In this document: positions 1 to 11,263 of the stretch, piece after piece
How the letters are laid out: every line of letters begins with the position of its first letter
Numbering within the stretch: the stretch's first letter is position 1
Origin: Gautieria morchelliformis
Lineage: Eukaryota; Basidiomycota; Agaricomycetes; Gomphales; Gomphaceae
Direction: 5' to 3'
NCBI GenBank assembly: GCA_015179125.1
Contig: WHVA01000259.1
Location: 62,001-126,000, forward strand
DNA: 64,000 nt
Program-made: the position numbers and the translations under genes
The notes under the pieces: generated by a model
Seen by the model: only the letters and a program-made list of their open reading frames with translations
Told to the model about the DNA's origin: nothing
The model's database searches: none

Positions 1-853
1 AAGTGCTCGTTGATGAACTCGCGAAGTGCTTTGAGTTCGGAAGCCAAGAGAGAGTAGATGGGACCGATAGGCGGCGAGGTCCCTTCTTCGAGGTTGATTT
101 TGATATCGTGGGGTCGGTGGGGAGCTAGAGTATCAGCGCATGCTTTGCTGAATACATCTGCAAATTCATGATATACTTCGGGAACACGTTTCTTAACGTT
201 CTCAGAAAGCTCGGAAGAACTTTCTCCCGATGTTGCCCCTCTGGCGAGGAGCTCAGGTGAAGCCAGATTGAGCTGAAACACTTCAGACCCTTCCAATCTA
301 GATGCACGCATTAAAGCGGGTGCATTGATTAGGGAAACGAGCGGTGCTTGCAACTTCAGAGGCGGGGGTGAAGTCGTAGCCGAAGCTGAGCGGGCTGACG
401 TCACCGTGGTCGCTGGAGTCGTTGTTAGGTCGATGTTCTTGAAAGTAATACTGCCCAATACCCAGTCAATCGATGGATTGTAGCGGGTGAGCCAGTTGTG
501 GCCAAGTACCATCGAGCAACTCGAGTCGAGCGAGGTTACGTAGAAGGTAACCCATTGTTGTTCGCCAGTCGGAAAGCAAATGCAGAGGTCTAGAGCTTGG
601 GTAATGGTAGTGTTAGTACTACCGTCAAATAGTTTCAAGGGTATAGGAGAGACAGGATAAACAGGCATAGAGTACTTCTGGACAAATCTGGATTCAATAA
701 AACAATCTGAGGACCTGCAGTCAACTAATGCAACAAAAGCGACGTTGGGAAGCGAAGGCGAGGTTAGATCTACATTAAGGGAATCTTTGGACAATGAATG
801 AGAAGCGGCGCTGAGTCTGAGCACACGGGTGAGGTTACCGCAATCCTCGGATC
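1..853 (-). pseudogene. Element A pol, 5' part (aspartic protease and start of reverse transcriptase), cut by window edge
   Basis: The minus-strand frame reads as a Ty3/gypsy protease followed by the linker into reverse transcriptase. Visible landmarks are the active-site region near 715-728 (ALVDCRSSD where the family has DSG), the flap-like [20 protein letters not shown] around 539-485, and PIGPIYSL near the edge, which is the usual entry to the RT domain. The remainder lies outside the window. The frame is -1 relative to the upstream gag zinc-knuckle frame, and a UGA at 854-852 blocks the overlap region, so this copy cannot make Gag-Pol. The Ser-Gly after the catalytic Asp is replaced by Cys-Arg, another sign of decay. 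It is closely related to element E at 31.2 kb. Confidence 0.85.
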
Positions 854-883
854 ATGTGGTTCCGAGGTTGCTACCTATTTTTT
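852..883 (-). promoter_or_regulatory. Candidate -1 ribosomal frameshift site of element A
   Basis: On the minus strand the zinc-knuckle frame ends GTG AAA AAA TAG, giving the heptamer G AAA AAA in the right phase. Ten bases further is a perfect 7-bp stem (CCTCGGA / TCCGAGG) with a 9-nt loop. Pol lies in the -1 frame. The G at the first position makes the heptamer weaker than AAAAAAA in element E. A UGA in the -1 frame sits in the loop, so the present copy is dead. Confidence 0.5.
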
Positions 884-2105
884 CACCTCCGTAATGGAGG
901 CCGAAGTCCCCTCGTTAGGGGTCTTCGCTGCCCAACCTTTAGAACCGCTACCGTTGGTAGACTTGTTCTTCGGGCAGTCCTTGACGATGTGGCCCTTGGT
1001 GCTGCAAAGCAGACAAAGGCCTTGGTTGACCCGATGTTGGCGCTCCTTGGGAAGTAGTTTGCCATCCTTCCCGAGCTTGCTCGAAATGTCGGGCTGGCTC
1101 TTGTTGTTCGAAGAGTTGGTGTTGGAACCCTTGCCGCTGTTGTTAGTCTTGTTGCGGTTCTTATTGTTATTGGAACCGCTGGAGGACTGGTTGTTGTTAG
1201 TGGCATTGCTGCTGGACTGATTAGCGGCACGTGCAGGCTGGGAGCTACGACCATTGATCATGGCGTCGTATTCCTTACGCTCCCAGTAACGGCTGTCACA
1301 TTCCAGCGTGAAGTTCCTAAGCTCGGCGAGGCTGCGGAATCGAGGGAAGTGAAGTAAGTCGTCCTTGATTCTTTTGGCCAAGCCCTTGTAGGCGAAGTGT
1401 TGGAGGGCCGCATCGTTCCACTGAGTCCGAGTCGAAGCTCGGGCGAAGTCGATAAAGAATCGCGCGGCCTTGTGGTGCTTTTTTCATGACGATCTTCTCG
1501 AGGTCGATCTCGGCTTGGGCGGCGTTGTTGTATGGGCTGAAGTTGAGCTCGAGCTCGGCCTTGAAGCTGTCCCAGTCTTTGAGCCAGTCTGGCTTGGGCT
1601 GGACTTCGCCGAGGATCACTGGCTCGAAGTACTGTAGAGCTGAGCCTGACAGGTAAGAAATAGCATACTGCACCTTCGAGGCCCCAGTCTTGAAAGCTGT
1701 GGGACGATCTCGGAAGTTGAGTACGCATTGAAGGAAGAAGGTGCGAAGCTTGGCCTGGTCAGTACCGTCATAACTATCCGGTTCCTTGACCTTGGCTCGT
1801 GCTTCGGACTCGCGAGGTTTCGCGAGCTTGATGAACACTCGACGCATAAGCTCGTTGTCCTCGAGGTCACCGAGGTCCTCGGGTGGGAGGTTGGGGAGGT
1901 CCCGATCGTTGTCGGAGCCTCCAGAGCCATCTCCTGGATCACCTGAAGGATCACCGGGGTTAGCCCTACCTTTGCCTTTGTTACTAGGCTCGGCGGGGTC
2001 TGCAAGGGGTATCCCCGGGGACGGTGGTGAGTCGTCGGGGGCTTCTGAGAAATGTTGTTGTTCTGAGATACCCCGAAGGGTGTGGGAACGAGTCATCATG
2101 GACAT
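875..2105 (-). pseudogene. Element A gag, frameshifted
   Basis: Capsid-type Gag of a Ty3/gypsy element. The reading frame starts at one of the ATGs near 2105-2096, runs through a gag domain (FRDRPTAFK, YLSGSALQYFEP) and then leaves frame at a six-A run at about 1479-1484. Dropping one A restores the alignment with element E Gag and leads into the second frame (1381-875), which carries an Asn/Ser-rich linker and the zinc knuckle CLLCSTKGHIVKDC. It ends at TAG 877-875, directly after a six-A run. The shift at 1480 needs +1 correction, so it is a mutation and not a programmed site. Confidence 0.85.
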
Positions 2106-2135
2106 AGTGAAGAAAAGGGATACGTAGGGTGTAAG

Positions 2136-2147
2136 CAGTCTGAAAAT
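2136..2147 (-). other. Primer-binding site of element A (self-priming type)
   Basis: Minus strand reads ATTTTCAGACTG, beginning two bases (GT) after the LTR terminal CA. It is the exact reverse complement of the LTR segment just downstream of the TATA box. Elements C and E have the same arrangement with different sequences. Confidence 0.7.
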
Positions 2148-2149
2148 AC

Positions 2150-2674
2150 TGTTACAGTACGATCCGTCGTAAGGTTGACCGAGGTCGGGGACGAAACCTG
2201 AGGCAAGGTCTGAGGTTACGGGGCGAGGTTTGGATGGGGAAGTCGGAGAGGGACTTGGCTTCAGCTTATGTGCTGCACCGACCCTACGCACGAGTCCCAA
2301 CTTCGGAGGCAAACGAATAAGAGGCGAGGCTTAGAAACTAGCTAAGGATCGAAGGGATACGATAGTTGATTTTCAGACTGAGGAGTAGGAATGCATACAA
2401 GGCGGTTTATATATGGGGCGAGGGTACGAGTCAGGGGCGAACATATTAGTGGAGATCAGGGCGAGGTCAGGGCGAGGTAATATATGAATGATGCGTGATG
2501 GAGCGGAATCAGTAACTAAGGGGATACGGGCATGGGATCAAGGTCGGATATGAACTCAAGCTCGGGCTCGGGCGCAGGATAAGGATCATATGTACTCGGG
2601 CACGAATATCACAAGGCTCGGGCTCGGAAGAAGGTTCTACCGGTAAGTAACCGGCCAAAGGCCGGGTTCTTACA
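2150..2674 (-). repeat. 5' LTR of element A
   Basis: On the minus strand this 525-bp segment starts TGTAAGAACC and ends CTGTAACA, the TG...CA form of an LTR. It directly precedes the gag leader, contains a TATA box and a predicted start site, and is followed by a two-base gap and a primer-binding site. The 3' LTR is outside the window, so a TSD cannot be tested. Confidence 0.75.
2369..2413 (-). promoter_or_regulatory. Element A LTR promoter: TATA box and predicted transcript 5' end
   Basis: TATATAAA at 2413-2406 (minus strand) is followed about 34 bp downstream by CAGTCTGAAAAT (2380-2369). That 12-mer is the exact complement of the primer-binding site at 2147-2136, which marks it as the likely RNA 5' end. 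Confidence 0.65.
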
Positions 2675-2707
2675 GACCCTCTTCCAATGGTGTTCTGATA
2701 ATCGGAT

Positions 2708-3742
2708 TGTCATGACCTGTGTATTTCCTGCACCTTGTTATCCCCATTTCCCCTTTCGCTACTCCTCCCCAGTGTTCGCTCGGCTTTGCCCTCCACCTCG
2801 ACCTCTCCTCCTCTATGTCATCTCTGTTCGCCCTTCCTCGCATTTTGCCAAACAGCCATTCACTGCTCGCATCATTCGCCAGCAGGCACACCATCAAATC
2901 ACGATCGACATCCCTACCCGGCACGATGGCTCGTCAGTAACTCCACAGCTTCTCGATCCAACCCCCTTTTGGTGTTCATATGAGCAGGGTGTGTTCGCGG
3001 GACGTCCTACCCGTAGGTCGTGTGGGATCAACCCAGTAGATGAAGAACCCGTGCAGGGCAGTGTATATGCGGGCCACAAGACATGATTTCGTACATAGGT
3101 GTCTTCGCCAGCTTCACTCTCCGTCGTTTCATGTTCTCCCTCTTCTCTCATTCTATTGTATGTTTATTTCATCTATGTTGTATCATGACTGCACACCCCT
3201 ATCCAACCCTGACTCGTGACAGCCTCTTTCCTATTCGCTGATACCTTACGAGCATTCGATATAAGTAGTTTACATTCGCATGTATATTCCCCAGTTCAAT
3301 TATCATATGTCGTCCATCTTGTGCAAACTTGACCTCACTGCGATCATCGTCTTGAGCCTTCTCTTGGAGATTTCTATCTTCAACCAGCAGAGGACTTAGG
3401 CATCACTGGTGAGTTCTCATACTTCATCTCCATTACCTTAGCCTTCGAACTATTTTCTGCGCTGTTGGCGAAGGGCTCTGAAGGAGCACCTTCGCCGGCG
3501 AAGGGATTGTCGCTACTTAGACAGCCCTTCCGTGACACCGTGCACGTTGTATCGTCAAGTGCCACAGGCCATTTCGCTACGACTGTAGATAGGGTGAGCC
3601 CCGTTCAGGCAACCCTCTTACCTTGTGAACATTCGTTGGTTCACGTATTCGCCGAACAACATACTTATTCGCACAAGTTATTTGGGCATTCGTTGTGTTC
3701 ACTAATACACGGTATTAACGCCTACAAACCAATCTTGACAAT
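2708..3742 (+). repeat. Left inverted arm of foldback transposon
   Basis: Matches the reverse complement of 4253-5282 over its full length, with scattered substitutions and small indels. The arm is unusually rich in TTCGC/GCGAA. The ORFs it contains are not supported as genes. Confidence 0.75.
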
Positions 3743-3790
3743 CGGGATCGCTACGCACAAAAATCCAACTCGCTTGTTCTGGTCACCATA

Positions 3791-4200
3791 ATGGAGGCCG
3801 TTAGTGCCGATGGTAATGCAGTTCCACCTGGGTTTGTCTTGCCAAAAGGTGAGACTGGTGAATGGTGGAGCGTTCCTGGCATTGGATGGTAAGTTCGCCT
3901 GTCTTCTATCTATACACTATTAATTTTTTTGTATCCAGTGTTGCAACATCAGATGCAGGCTGGACAGATGATGTCCTGAGTCTTATGTGGTTCGAAAAGG
4001 TCTTTATTCCTCATGCTGTCAAGCACAACCCAAGCGGCTCCCCAATCCTTCTCATATCCGATGGTGTAAAGATGTCGATCTTAGGACCTTGTATCACAAG
4101 GGCACTGCAGAACTTGACCAATGAGTGGTATTCTGAATGCTACGTAGTGACAGGTAAGAGTAAGATGCGATGGGAACCGCTGGCCGGTTCCCACGCATAA
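3791..4200 (+). pseudogene. DDE transposase fragment (pogo/Tigger-like)
   Basis: The reading starts at ATG 3791 and crosses a likely 55-bp intron (GTAAGT near 3889 to TATCCAG near 3939). It reads VSADGNAVPPGFVLPKGE, then TSDAGWTDDVLSLMWFEKVF and SPILLISDG. This is the core pattern of the DDE_1 (CENP-B/pogo) transposase family, in which the last DG belongs to the second catalytic Asp block. The usual GHxSH after that Asp is replaced by VKMSI, and the N-terminal DNA-binding part and the C-terminus are missing, so it is a non-functional remnant in the centre of the foldback element. Confidence 0.65.
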
Positions 4201-4252
4201 ACTATACAGTGGGTCCCTAAGGGGCCCACTGGGATTATGTAATAACTATTGT

Positions 4253-5282
4253 GTCAAGATTGGTTTTTAGGCGTTAATATCGTGTATTAGTGAACACAGC
4301 GAATGCCCGAATGACTTGTGCGAATAAGTATGCCGTTCGGCGAATACGTGAACCAATGAATGTTCACAAGATAGGAGGGTTGCCCGAATGGGGCGCGCCC
4401 TATCTACAGTCGTAGCGAAATGGCCCGTGGCACTTGACGATACAACATGCAAGGTGTCATGGAAGGGCTGTCTAAGTAGCGACAATCCCTTTGCCGGCGA
4501 AGATGTTCCTTCGGAGCCCTTCGCCAACAGCGCAGAAAATAGTTTGAAGGCTAAGGTAACGAAGATGAAGTATGAGAACTCACCAGTGATGCCTAAGTCC
4601 TCTGCTGGTCGAAGATAGAAATCTCCAAGAGAAGGCTCAAGACGATGATCACAGTGAGGTCAAGTTTGCACAAGATGGACGACGTATGATAATTGAACTG
4701 GAGAATATACATGCGAATGTAAACTACTTATATCGAATGCTCGTAAGGCATCAGCGAATAGGAAAGAGGCCATCGTGAGTCAGGGTCGGATAGGGGTGCG
4801 CAGTCATGATACTAAGTAGATGGAATAAACATACAATAGAGTGAGGGAAGAATGCAAACATGAAACGACGGAGAATAAAGGTGTCGAAGGCACTTATGGA
4901 CAAAACCATGTCTTGGGACCCGCATACATGCTACCCTGCACGGACTCTTCGTCTACTGGGTTGATCCCGCACGACCTATGGAAGGGACATCCTGCGAACA
5001 CACTTTGGCCATACAAACACCCAATGGGGTTGGATTAAGAAGATGATGGGGTTAATGATGAACCATCATGCCGGGTGAATGGTATCGATCATATTTGATG
5101 GCGTGCCTGCTGGCGAAATGCGCGAGCAGCGAATAGCGGTTCAGAGAATGGGGGGAACAGCGGGTAGAGTGGACGTAGAGGGGGAGTGGTCGGTGGGTGC
5201 GGCGAACTCTGGCGAAGATGCCAGGGAGTGACGAGAGGGAACATAGAGACAGTGGGGTAAGAGAAATAGACAGGTCATGACA
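4253..5282 (-). repeat. Right inverted arm of foldback transposon
   Basis: Inverted copy of 2708-3742; the two inner ends share TCTTGACA and the outer ends share TGTCATGACC. Confidence 0.75.
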
Positions 5283-5330
5283 TATTGTACATGTAGATAC
5301 ATAGGTTATTTACACCCTCCCCCTCTATAG
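5283..5330 (-). repeat. 3' LTR stub and polypurine tract of element B
   Basis: On the minus strand CTATAGAGGGGGAGGG (5330-5315) is a typical polypurine tract, directly followed by TGTAAATAACC, the start of an LTR (5314 leftward). Only 32 bp of LTR remain before the foldback transposon begins. Confidence 0.55.
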
Positions 5331-5347
5331 ACAACTATAGGGGTCAA

Positions 5348-7817
5348 CTATGACTCATAGAGGTCATCCATAATGGAGTCCTCTAGAGTGGCCGATACGA
5401 TGACGTCGTCGTTGTTGTACAGGGCCGGTGGAGCGCGTGACTCCTCCGGGGGCACCTCCGCATCATCGGTGGTGATTGGGTGAGGCTGGTCGGCCTCACC
5501 ACTAGCGGCGGTATCTGCTTGGGTGATGAGGCCAGCGTCCTCGCGGAGCATGGCCTCAACGGCCGGGTCCTCTGGAGGGGGCCAGAAGCGCGCCAGCTCT
5601 TGGTCGAGCTGAGCATGAGTGAGGGGTCGCAGCACCGCGGCCCTCACATGGCTGCTCTCGAGGACCTTTTGTTGGCCCTCGCAGGCGGCAGCACTGAATG
5701 CCGTGCCAGTGATGCTGCATTGAACATAGTGTTCAATGCATGCCACTCGCTTGTGAGTGACCCCCGCATAGCGGGCCAACCATCTCGCGATCTCGGCAAG
5801 GGGGATGTCGGGGCTGGCTCGGCCCCCCACGGGGAATGGGCCCATGATGGAGAGCCGCAGGGTGGTGCTCTGAGGCGTCAGCACTTCCCTGATGTCGACG
5901 AGGCTTGACCATTGGTCTGTCAAGCCGAATAGGTCGAGTAGCCTCGCCCTGAGAGGTGATGCAACCCCTTTGACCCGGGGCGCAAGGGCCTTCAACCACA
6001 TCCAGACGTCCATATCGTCTAGGTTGAAGGTGCCATCCGCATTGTCACGGATGGCTGATGGGATTCCTTCAGGGTTGTGTATCCAACCCTTTAGGATGGC
6101 CGTGATATTGTGCGGGGTACCGCCTGCTATCACGAGACAATCCCTTTTGGGATTGCGAGCGCGTGATGCGTTTAAATACGCCGATCATCTCATGCGTACG
6201 CACGAGCTGTGGTGTTTCTTTTGCCCACGCTAGGAGTTCGACGAAGCATGGGTCGTCGAGCGGGCAGACGTCGTACCATTGAGTATGACGCTGTTGGGCC
6301 TTCCTTACCGGCCGTGGTAGGAGGCCCGTCTCGGAGATCGGTGGATCTCCGAGTGGGATGAGCGTCCCCTCCCCCGGGTAGGGAGGGTGAACTGTCCCCG
6401 CCGGTGGAGGCAGGGCCACGCCAGGCCCGATGTACTGGGCCTCGACCTGTGCTATCCGCCGTTGAAGGGCGGGTTCATTGATCGTGTGCGACGATGACGC
6501 CGCTAGGTAAGCGCTAATCGCACTTTCCCTCGCAATGGCTAGCCCATTGACGGTGTTGGGGGTGCTGTAAGGGCAACCCTGGCGGGTTGTGGAGATCACA
6601 CTACCACACAACTGACAAGGGGAAATCCAAAGTATGTATAAATGAACAGAGTATACAAGAAAGGGGATTCTCACCTGACAAGGGGAAATCCAAAGAGAAA
6701 AGTCTAAGCACCCCCAATGTCAGCGAGCCCGTATTATACTACGCTGCGCAGCCAGGGACAACACTTGGCACCCGCCATCAACCCTGCATCCTCCTGACCT
6801 CCCTGACCCTTGATCAACCCTTGATGCCACCTATTACACGAGTCGCTTGATTTCCGACACTGTTCTGAGAGTGGAAGTCAGAAATTGGAGTGGAACTGGC
6901 AAGGCGAACAGAACTGGTGGAAGTTCTCCCAGAAGCGGAATCATTTCCGAAAGCGGAGGCGGAGATGGAATCGGAACCGGAACCGGAGTCGGAAATGGAG
7001 TTGGAACTGGGTGTGGTGTCGGAACTGGAACTGGAAATGGAAAACAGGGTGTCCCCTGACAGGTGCCGCGCAATTTCTTGTGCTTTTTCTTTGGCTGCTC
7101 TGCCAGTCGCTGTGCCCTTTCCGGGTCATACGTCTTCCAGACGGACGAGTCTGACTCCCATCCTTCTGGGACGCCGTACGCAGAGTCGGAAGGCGTGCTA
7201 TGCCCTTCCATCATTGTCGTTATCGGGGTCGGCGCCAACAATCAGGACGCTAGCCCCGATGTTGCGCACGCCGGCAAAGGTGCCATCACGCGAGGTGATG
7301 ATGGCCCGGCCACTGGGTCCATGGCCGGGTCATGTCGCGGCCTTTTTGAGGCAGCGTGGACCAGGGTAACCTGGAGCTGGGCTGCGCTCAGCTGCTGCTC
7401 CAGTTCCTTGATCTTGGCCTGCTCGGTTTTGAGTGCATCGTCGCGGTCTTCGACCACGCGTTCCAACTCCTTGACCTCTTTTTTGAGGTCATGGATGTCC
7501 CGGAGGAACTCTTCTCGCACGTCACGCACGATGCCCCTTGGGAGCCATCCCCAGGCTGCATCGGCGGCGTCGATGTCTTCATCCCGCAATTTGACCTTGT
7601 GGGTGCCTGTCACGGCCCTTAAGTGCGTGGCGTAGTCCGCGCACATTGCGCAATCATCCGGGTGGACGATGGCGAGGGTGTCCTCCCATCCCACGATCAT
7701 CCAGTGCTCCTGGTCTACTGGAGCACGGAGAATATCTGCGGCCCCCTGTCTCGGGGCCGTTGCTCGCGTTGTGGACGTTGACGGATCAACGTCCATCCCA
7801 TCTTTGGGGGGCATCAT
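5348..7817 (-). pseudogene. Extra 3' ORF of element B (coiled-coil protein), split by a solo LTR
   Basis: An ORF downstream of the integrase of element B, unrecognised in function. Its N-terminal part (7817-7244) has a charged heptad-like stretch (DIHDLKKEVKELERVVEDRD) that predicts a coiled coil. Breaks: an in-frame UGA at 7244-7242 consistent with CGA to TGA; the solo LTR at 6566-7061, whose removal with one TSD copy rejoins the frame exactly; and one single-base frameshift near 6180. The C-terminal part (6133-5348) has an acidic tail. It may be a Gag-like or accessory protein of this lineage, but I cannot assign it. Confidence 0.6.
6566..7061 (-). mobile_element. Solo LTR of element C family
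   Basis: The 496-bp segment matches the LTRs at 12877-13356 and 18631-19080 in reverse orientation, from TGTCAGGGGA to CCCTTACA. It is flanked by a perfect 5-bp duplication GGTGC (6561-6565 and 7062-7066). The conserved TATA and AGACTTTTCT are present. The insertion interrupts the extra ORF of element B. Confidence 0.92.
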
Positions 7818-7936
7818 CTTTGTGAGGATGATGGTGGTAGGCTTCCAAGAAGTGATGCGCCCTTGGAAAGGTACGAGGTGAAAATTTAACCGTGCCGTGG
7901 CCAGCGCATCACGTGGTCTGCACGTGACAGACGTGT

Positions 7937-9142
7937 CTAGCGGCGTCTGGGGAGGTCGTGTGGCTTGCTCACCCCCCGAAGCTCTAGATAGCTATCTAGG
8001 GCTTCAAGGTCCTTGCAGGACGACATGGGTTCCCATGTCACGTTGCCTAGGGTCCAACGGACCTGGAACTCCAGGTCCGTCGAGTTTATCCATCGATGTG
8101 CGATAATCTCGTCGTCATTCGCTCCAAAGTCATAAAATGACTTGGCCTCACGACGAGGGAACAATTCATCGTTGTTAGCCTCGTATCGCCGTACGAGGCT
8201 TGAATGGAAGACTGGCGAAATGCGACGGCTTTTCAGCTCGTCGGGAAGATCAAGGGTCACCGTCGAGGCGTCATTGTGAGCCTCAATGACACGGTATGGT
8301 CCGATGTACTGCGGGACTAGTTTTCTGGCTCTTCCTTTCAGGAGAGTTAGGTTTTGTGTCGAAAGGTAGACGCGGTCGTTGGCCACGTACCTGTCGCTCG
8401 CCATACGTTTCTTGTTTGCATGAAACGTTTGCGTCACCCGATGCTCTATGATTGCATCGTGTGCTGCCATCAGGTTCCATTTTGCCTGATGTGCAAACCA
8501 GGCTACCCCCTTGAACGGGGTGTCCACGGCTATGGGGAGGTCTATCCGCAGCATATAGCCATGGTTCAGCTCAAAAGGTGCGAACCCTGTGGTCATGCTG
8601 ACGTTGCTGTTGAGGGCGACCTCAACCATTCGGCATTTCAATGCCCAATCCTTCTGATTGTCTCTGACGACCGCGTGCAATATCTGGCCGATTGAGCAGT
8701 TTGCCCACTCGGTGGCTCCATCCGTTTGGGGATGGAAGGCAGTTGACATGAGGAGCTTAGTCCCCATGAGTCGCTGTAGTTCACGCCAGAAGGTCGACGT
8801 GAACTTTGAGTCTCTGTCCGAGACGATGGAGTCGGGAACTCCGTGGAGTCGAACGACCTCCTTCAGAAACAGCCAGGCTACTCCCTTGGCTGACACGCTC
8901 GTCGTGGTTGGTACAAGGTGTACGAGCGACGTTAGTCGGTCAATGACTACCATCAGGTAGCCACAGTCATTGGATTTGGGCAGGGGCCCCATGAAGTCGA
9001 TGCCAATCGACTGCCACGGCCTATCCGGAATGGGTAGGCTGTGTAGTAGGCCTTTGGGCCGTTGTGGTCCGGTTTTCGTCATCTGACACCTCACGCACGA
9101 TGTGCAGAACACTTCTATGTCTGGGCTCATGCCCAGCACCAA
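7937..9142 (-). pseudogene. Element B integrase
   Basis: Begins at the second cysteine pair of the H2C2 finger (CTSCVRCQ), then the DDE core: GIDFMGPLPKSNDCG, VSDRDSKFTS and FHPQTDGATEWAN. The last motif has Trp where the family has Arg. The C-terminal part contains the LTR-element GPY-like segment (PQYIGPYRVIEAHND) and a chromodomain-like end (HRWINSTDLEFQVRW). It is preserved as a single long ORF but separated from RNase H by a frame break. Confidence 0.85.
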
Positions 9143-10071
9143 TATGATCTTCGAACGTAGTTCGAAGTCTTCAGATGGCCGTAGTGGCCGACTATCTGAT
9201 GTGCCCGATCGATGATGATTTCTATCAGCTTCCTTCCCCCTTGAAGAACAGAGCGGGGGACGGCAATGACGTCTCTTTTGAGCTGGTTCTTAGTCCAGAT
9301 CAGCCCGTCCCAGATCCCGAATCTCAGGTGCGCGTCTGGGTGCACCATGATCTTTGTGAACATGGCGTCCCTGTGGTACACGTCTCGTAGGACCTTAGAC
9401 AGGTCCACGCCTTGCTCGACAACCCGGCACAGGGGCATGCCATCATTTCCTGCGGCGATGACTCTGACATCATCGTTGTCATCGTCGCGTGACGTGGTGA
9501 CGTTCACGGGCTCTGGTGAGCCCTCGTTTAATGTGGCAGATTCCGTTACTCTCGCCTCTGTCTTCTCAGCAAGGCGTTTAGAGCGTCTTGTCGCCGCTGT
9601 TCGCAGCTCGATATACCACTCTGTGGGCAATAACTCACCGTCCGGGTCTAAACGCGCATCTGCGTTCACAAAGACGTGGTCCGGGTGATTGTCATCACTC
9701 GTGTCATTCTCGTAGTAGCGCGACAGGCAGTCCGCTACCTTGTTCTCTACACTGTCAACCTGAACGGTGTTGAAATTGAACCGGGAGAGAAACTCCCACC
9801 ATCTGACCTGGCAGTCAGATAGGCTCTTCTGGGTCTCGAAGTACTCGAGCCCTTTGTGGTCTGTGACGAGGGTGAACCTTCGCCCCAGCAGTTTGTCCTC
9901 CCATTTCATGAGAGCCTCAAGCACCGTGATCGTCTCGTGCTCGTGAGTCCGGTAGTGTTGCTGAGCAATGCTGAACTTCTTTGACAAGAAGCCGGCAGGT
10001 CGACAGGTTTTCCAGTCAGGACCTTGGCCGTAGACCGCACCGATGCCGGCTTTTGACCCGTCGGTGATCAC
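9127..10071 (-). pseudogene. Element B RNase H and integrase zinc-binding region
   Basis: RNase H landmarks are ITDGSKAGIGAVYGQG, the RTHEHETITVLEAL block and LVTDHKGLEYFET. It is followed by the spacer and the start of the H2C2 domain (AHQIVGHYGHLKTSNYVRRS). The frame breaks at about 9130, where the integrase core continues in the overlapping ORF. Confidence 0.85.
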
Positions 10072-10097
10072 CCAGATCGGCTCTGGGCACCTTGCGT

Positions 10098-11185
10098 CTA
10101 CTGGACACAGGATCGGGCCTTATAGGCCAACGCCTTAATGCTTTGCCAGCATTTGTCTAATAGTGGAGTCCATTCGAATGGACGGTTATTATGCGCACAG
10201 CCCGATAGTGGGGTGGTATATGCGCTAACATCTGGCATGTAGTGTGCCAGATACTGTACCAGCCCGAGGAAATGCTGGACGTCATTGAACGTCCGTGGCC
10301 TACTCCACTCGTGGATGTGTTGCATCTTGTCCTCATCGGCATGTACCCCTCGGCCATCGATGATATGGCCGAGACACTCCATTTGGATGGAATAGAGGTC
10401 CACCTTTTTCTTGCTCAGAAAAAGGTGATTCTTCCTCAGTCTGTCAAAGACGATGTAGAGGTGCTCTTCATGCTCTTGTATTGAGAGCGAGAATATGAAG
10501 ATGTCATCCATGTATACATGGACGAAGCGACCTATGCAGTCGTGGAAAATGGCTGTCATCAGCCGTTGGAATGTTGATGGGGCGTTACAGTCCCCCATCT
10601 GTATCACCTGGCTCCTGAAGGTGCCAAGGATCGTGGCAAAGGCAGTCATTGCTATGTGATCCGGATGGATCCGGATCTGCTCATATGCTTCTGACATATC
10701 GAGTTTTTTTCGATACTGACAGCGAGCCATGTCGCTGCGGATGATAACTGATCCGGGAAGGGCGTGACGTCCTTCATCGTGTTCTCGTTCTGCTGGCCCA
10801 GATCGAAGACGGTTCGCAATGTACCATTCTTCTTCGGCACACACAGCATGGGCATGGCCTGCTGCACAACTGCTGGAATCCACCACTTTGCAGTGGTGTA
10901 TCATTCTATCTCAGCTGACAGTTCCTCTCGGAAGTGTTCGGGGCATTTCGGTAGTTGATACCGCATGTGCTTGTTGGGATCGATGAGGTTGATCTCATGG
11001 TTGATCTCCCGTAGTGGCGGGAGTTCTAATGGAATTCCACTGACTAAGTCAGTGATTCGTTCCATCCATTCCTCGCGGAGGCGAGGAAGGTCATCATCCA
11101 TGAGGATGATGGTGGTGGTTGGCTTAGAAGCCATTAGGCGCTGTGGGCATCTATTAGGTCCCGCGGCGCACGGAACTGCTTTCAC
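10098..11185 (-). pseudogene. Element B reverse transcriptase
   Basis: Starts with LPPLREINHEINLIDP (11185-10901 frame), the RT entry shared with element D, and continues in the next frame with LDMSEAYEQIRIHPDH, QMGDCNAPSTFQRLM and the catalytic VYMDDIFIF. A frame break lies around 10720-10904; part of the fingers region (PMLCVPKKNGTLRTVFDL) sits in a third frame. The catalytic Asp pair is preserved. Confidence 0.85.
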
Positions 11186-11263
11186 CGTTAGGTGAGAGCG
11201 CCTCTCCCTACGGTTGTAGGGTGAGTTTGAGGATGAGTCGTCCCACGACTCGTTCTCCTGGCT

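Larger units (their letters stand above)
2708..5282. mobile_element. Foldback DNA transposon with ~1 kb terminal inverted repeats
   Basis: Two arms of about 1.03 kb (2708-3742 and 4253-5282) are imperfect inverted copies that begin TGTCATGACCTGT at both outer ends. They flank a 510-bp centre holding a scrap of DDE transposase. Short ORFs inside the arms translate to the same peptides in opposite orientation, which confirms the inversion. The right end lies in the 3' LTR stub of element B. I see no convincing target-site duplication. It is probably an internally deleted, non-autonomous derivative of a pogo-like element. Confidence 0.75.

Noticed and set aside
1478-1484. Six-A run in element A gag as a programmed frameshift
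   Set aside because: The phase is wrong for -1 slipping and a +1 correction is needed; related element E reads straight through the same place.
2706-5284. TA duplication for the foldback transposon
   Set aside because: Left flank ends AT and right flank starts TA; the two do not form a clear duplication.
6885-7154. Gly/Arg- and Trp/Arg-rich ORFs in the solo LTR
   Set aside because: They are frame-shadows of 6-bp LTR units (GGAACT/GGAAAT type) and recur in every LTR copy.
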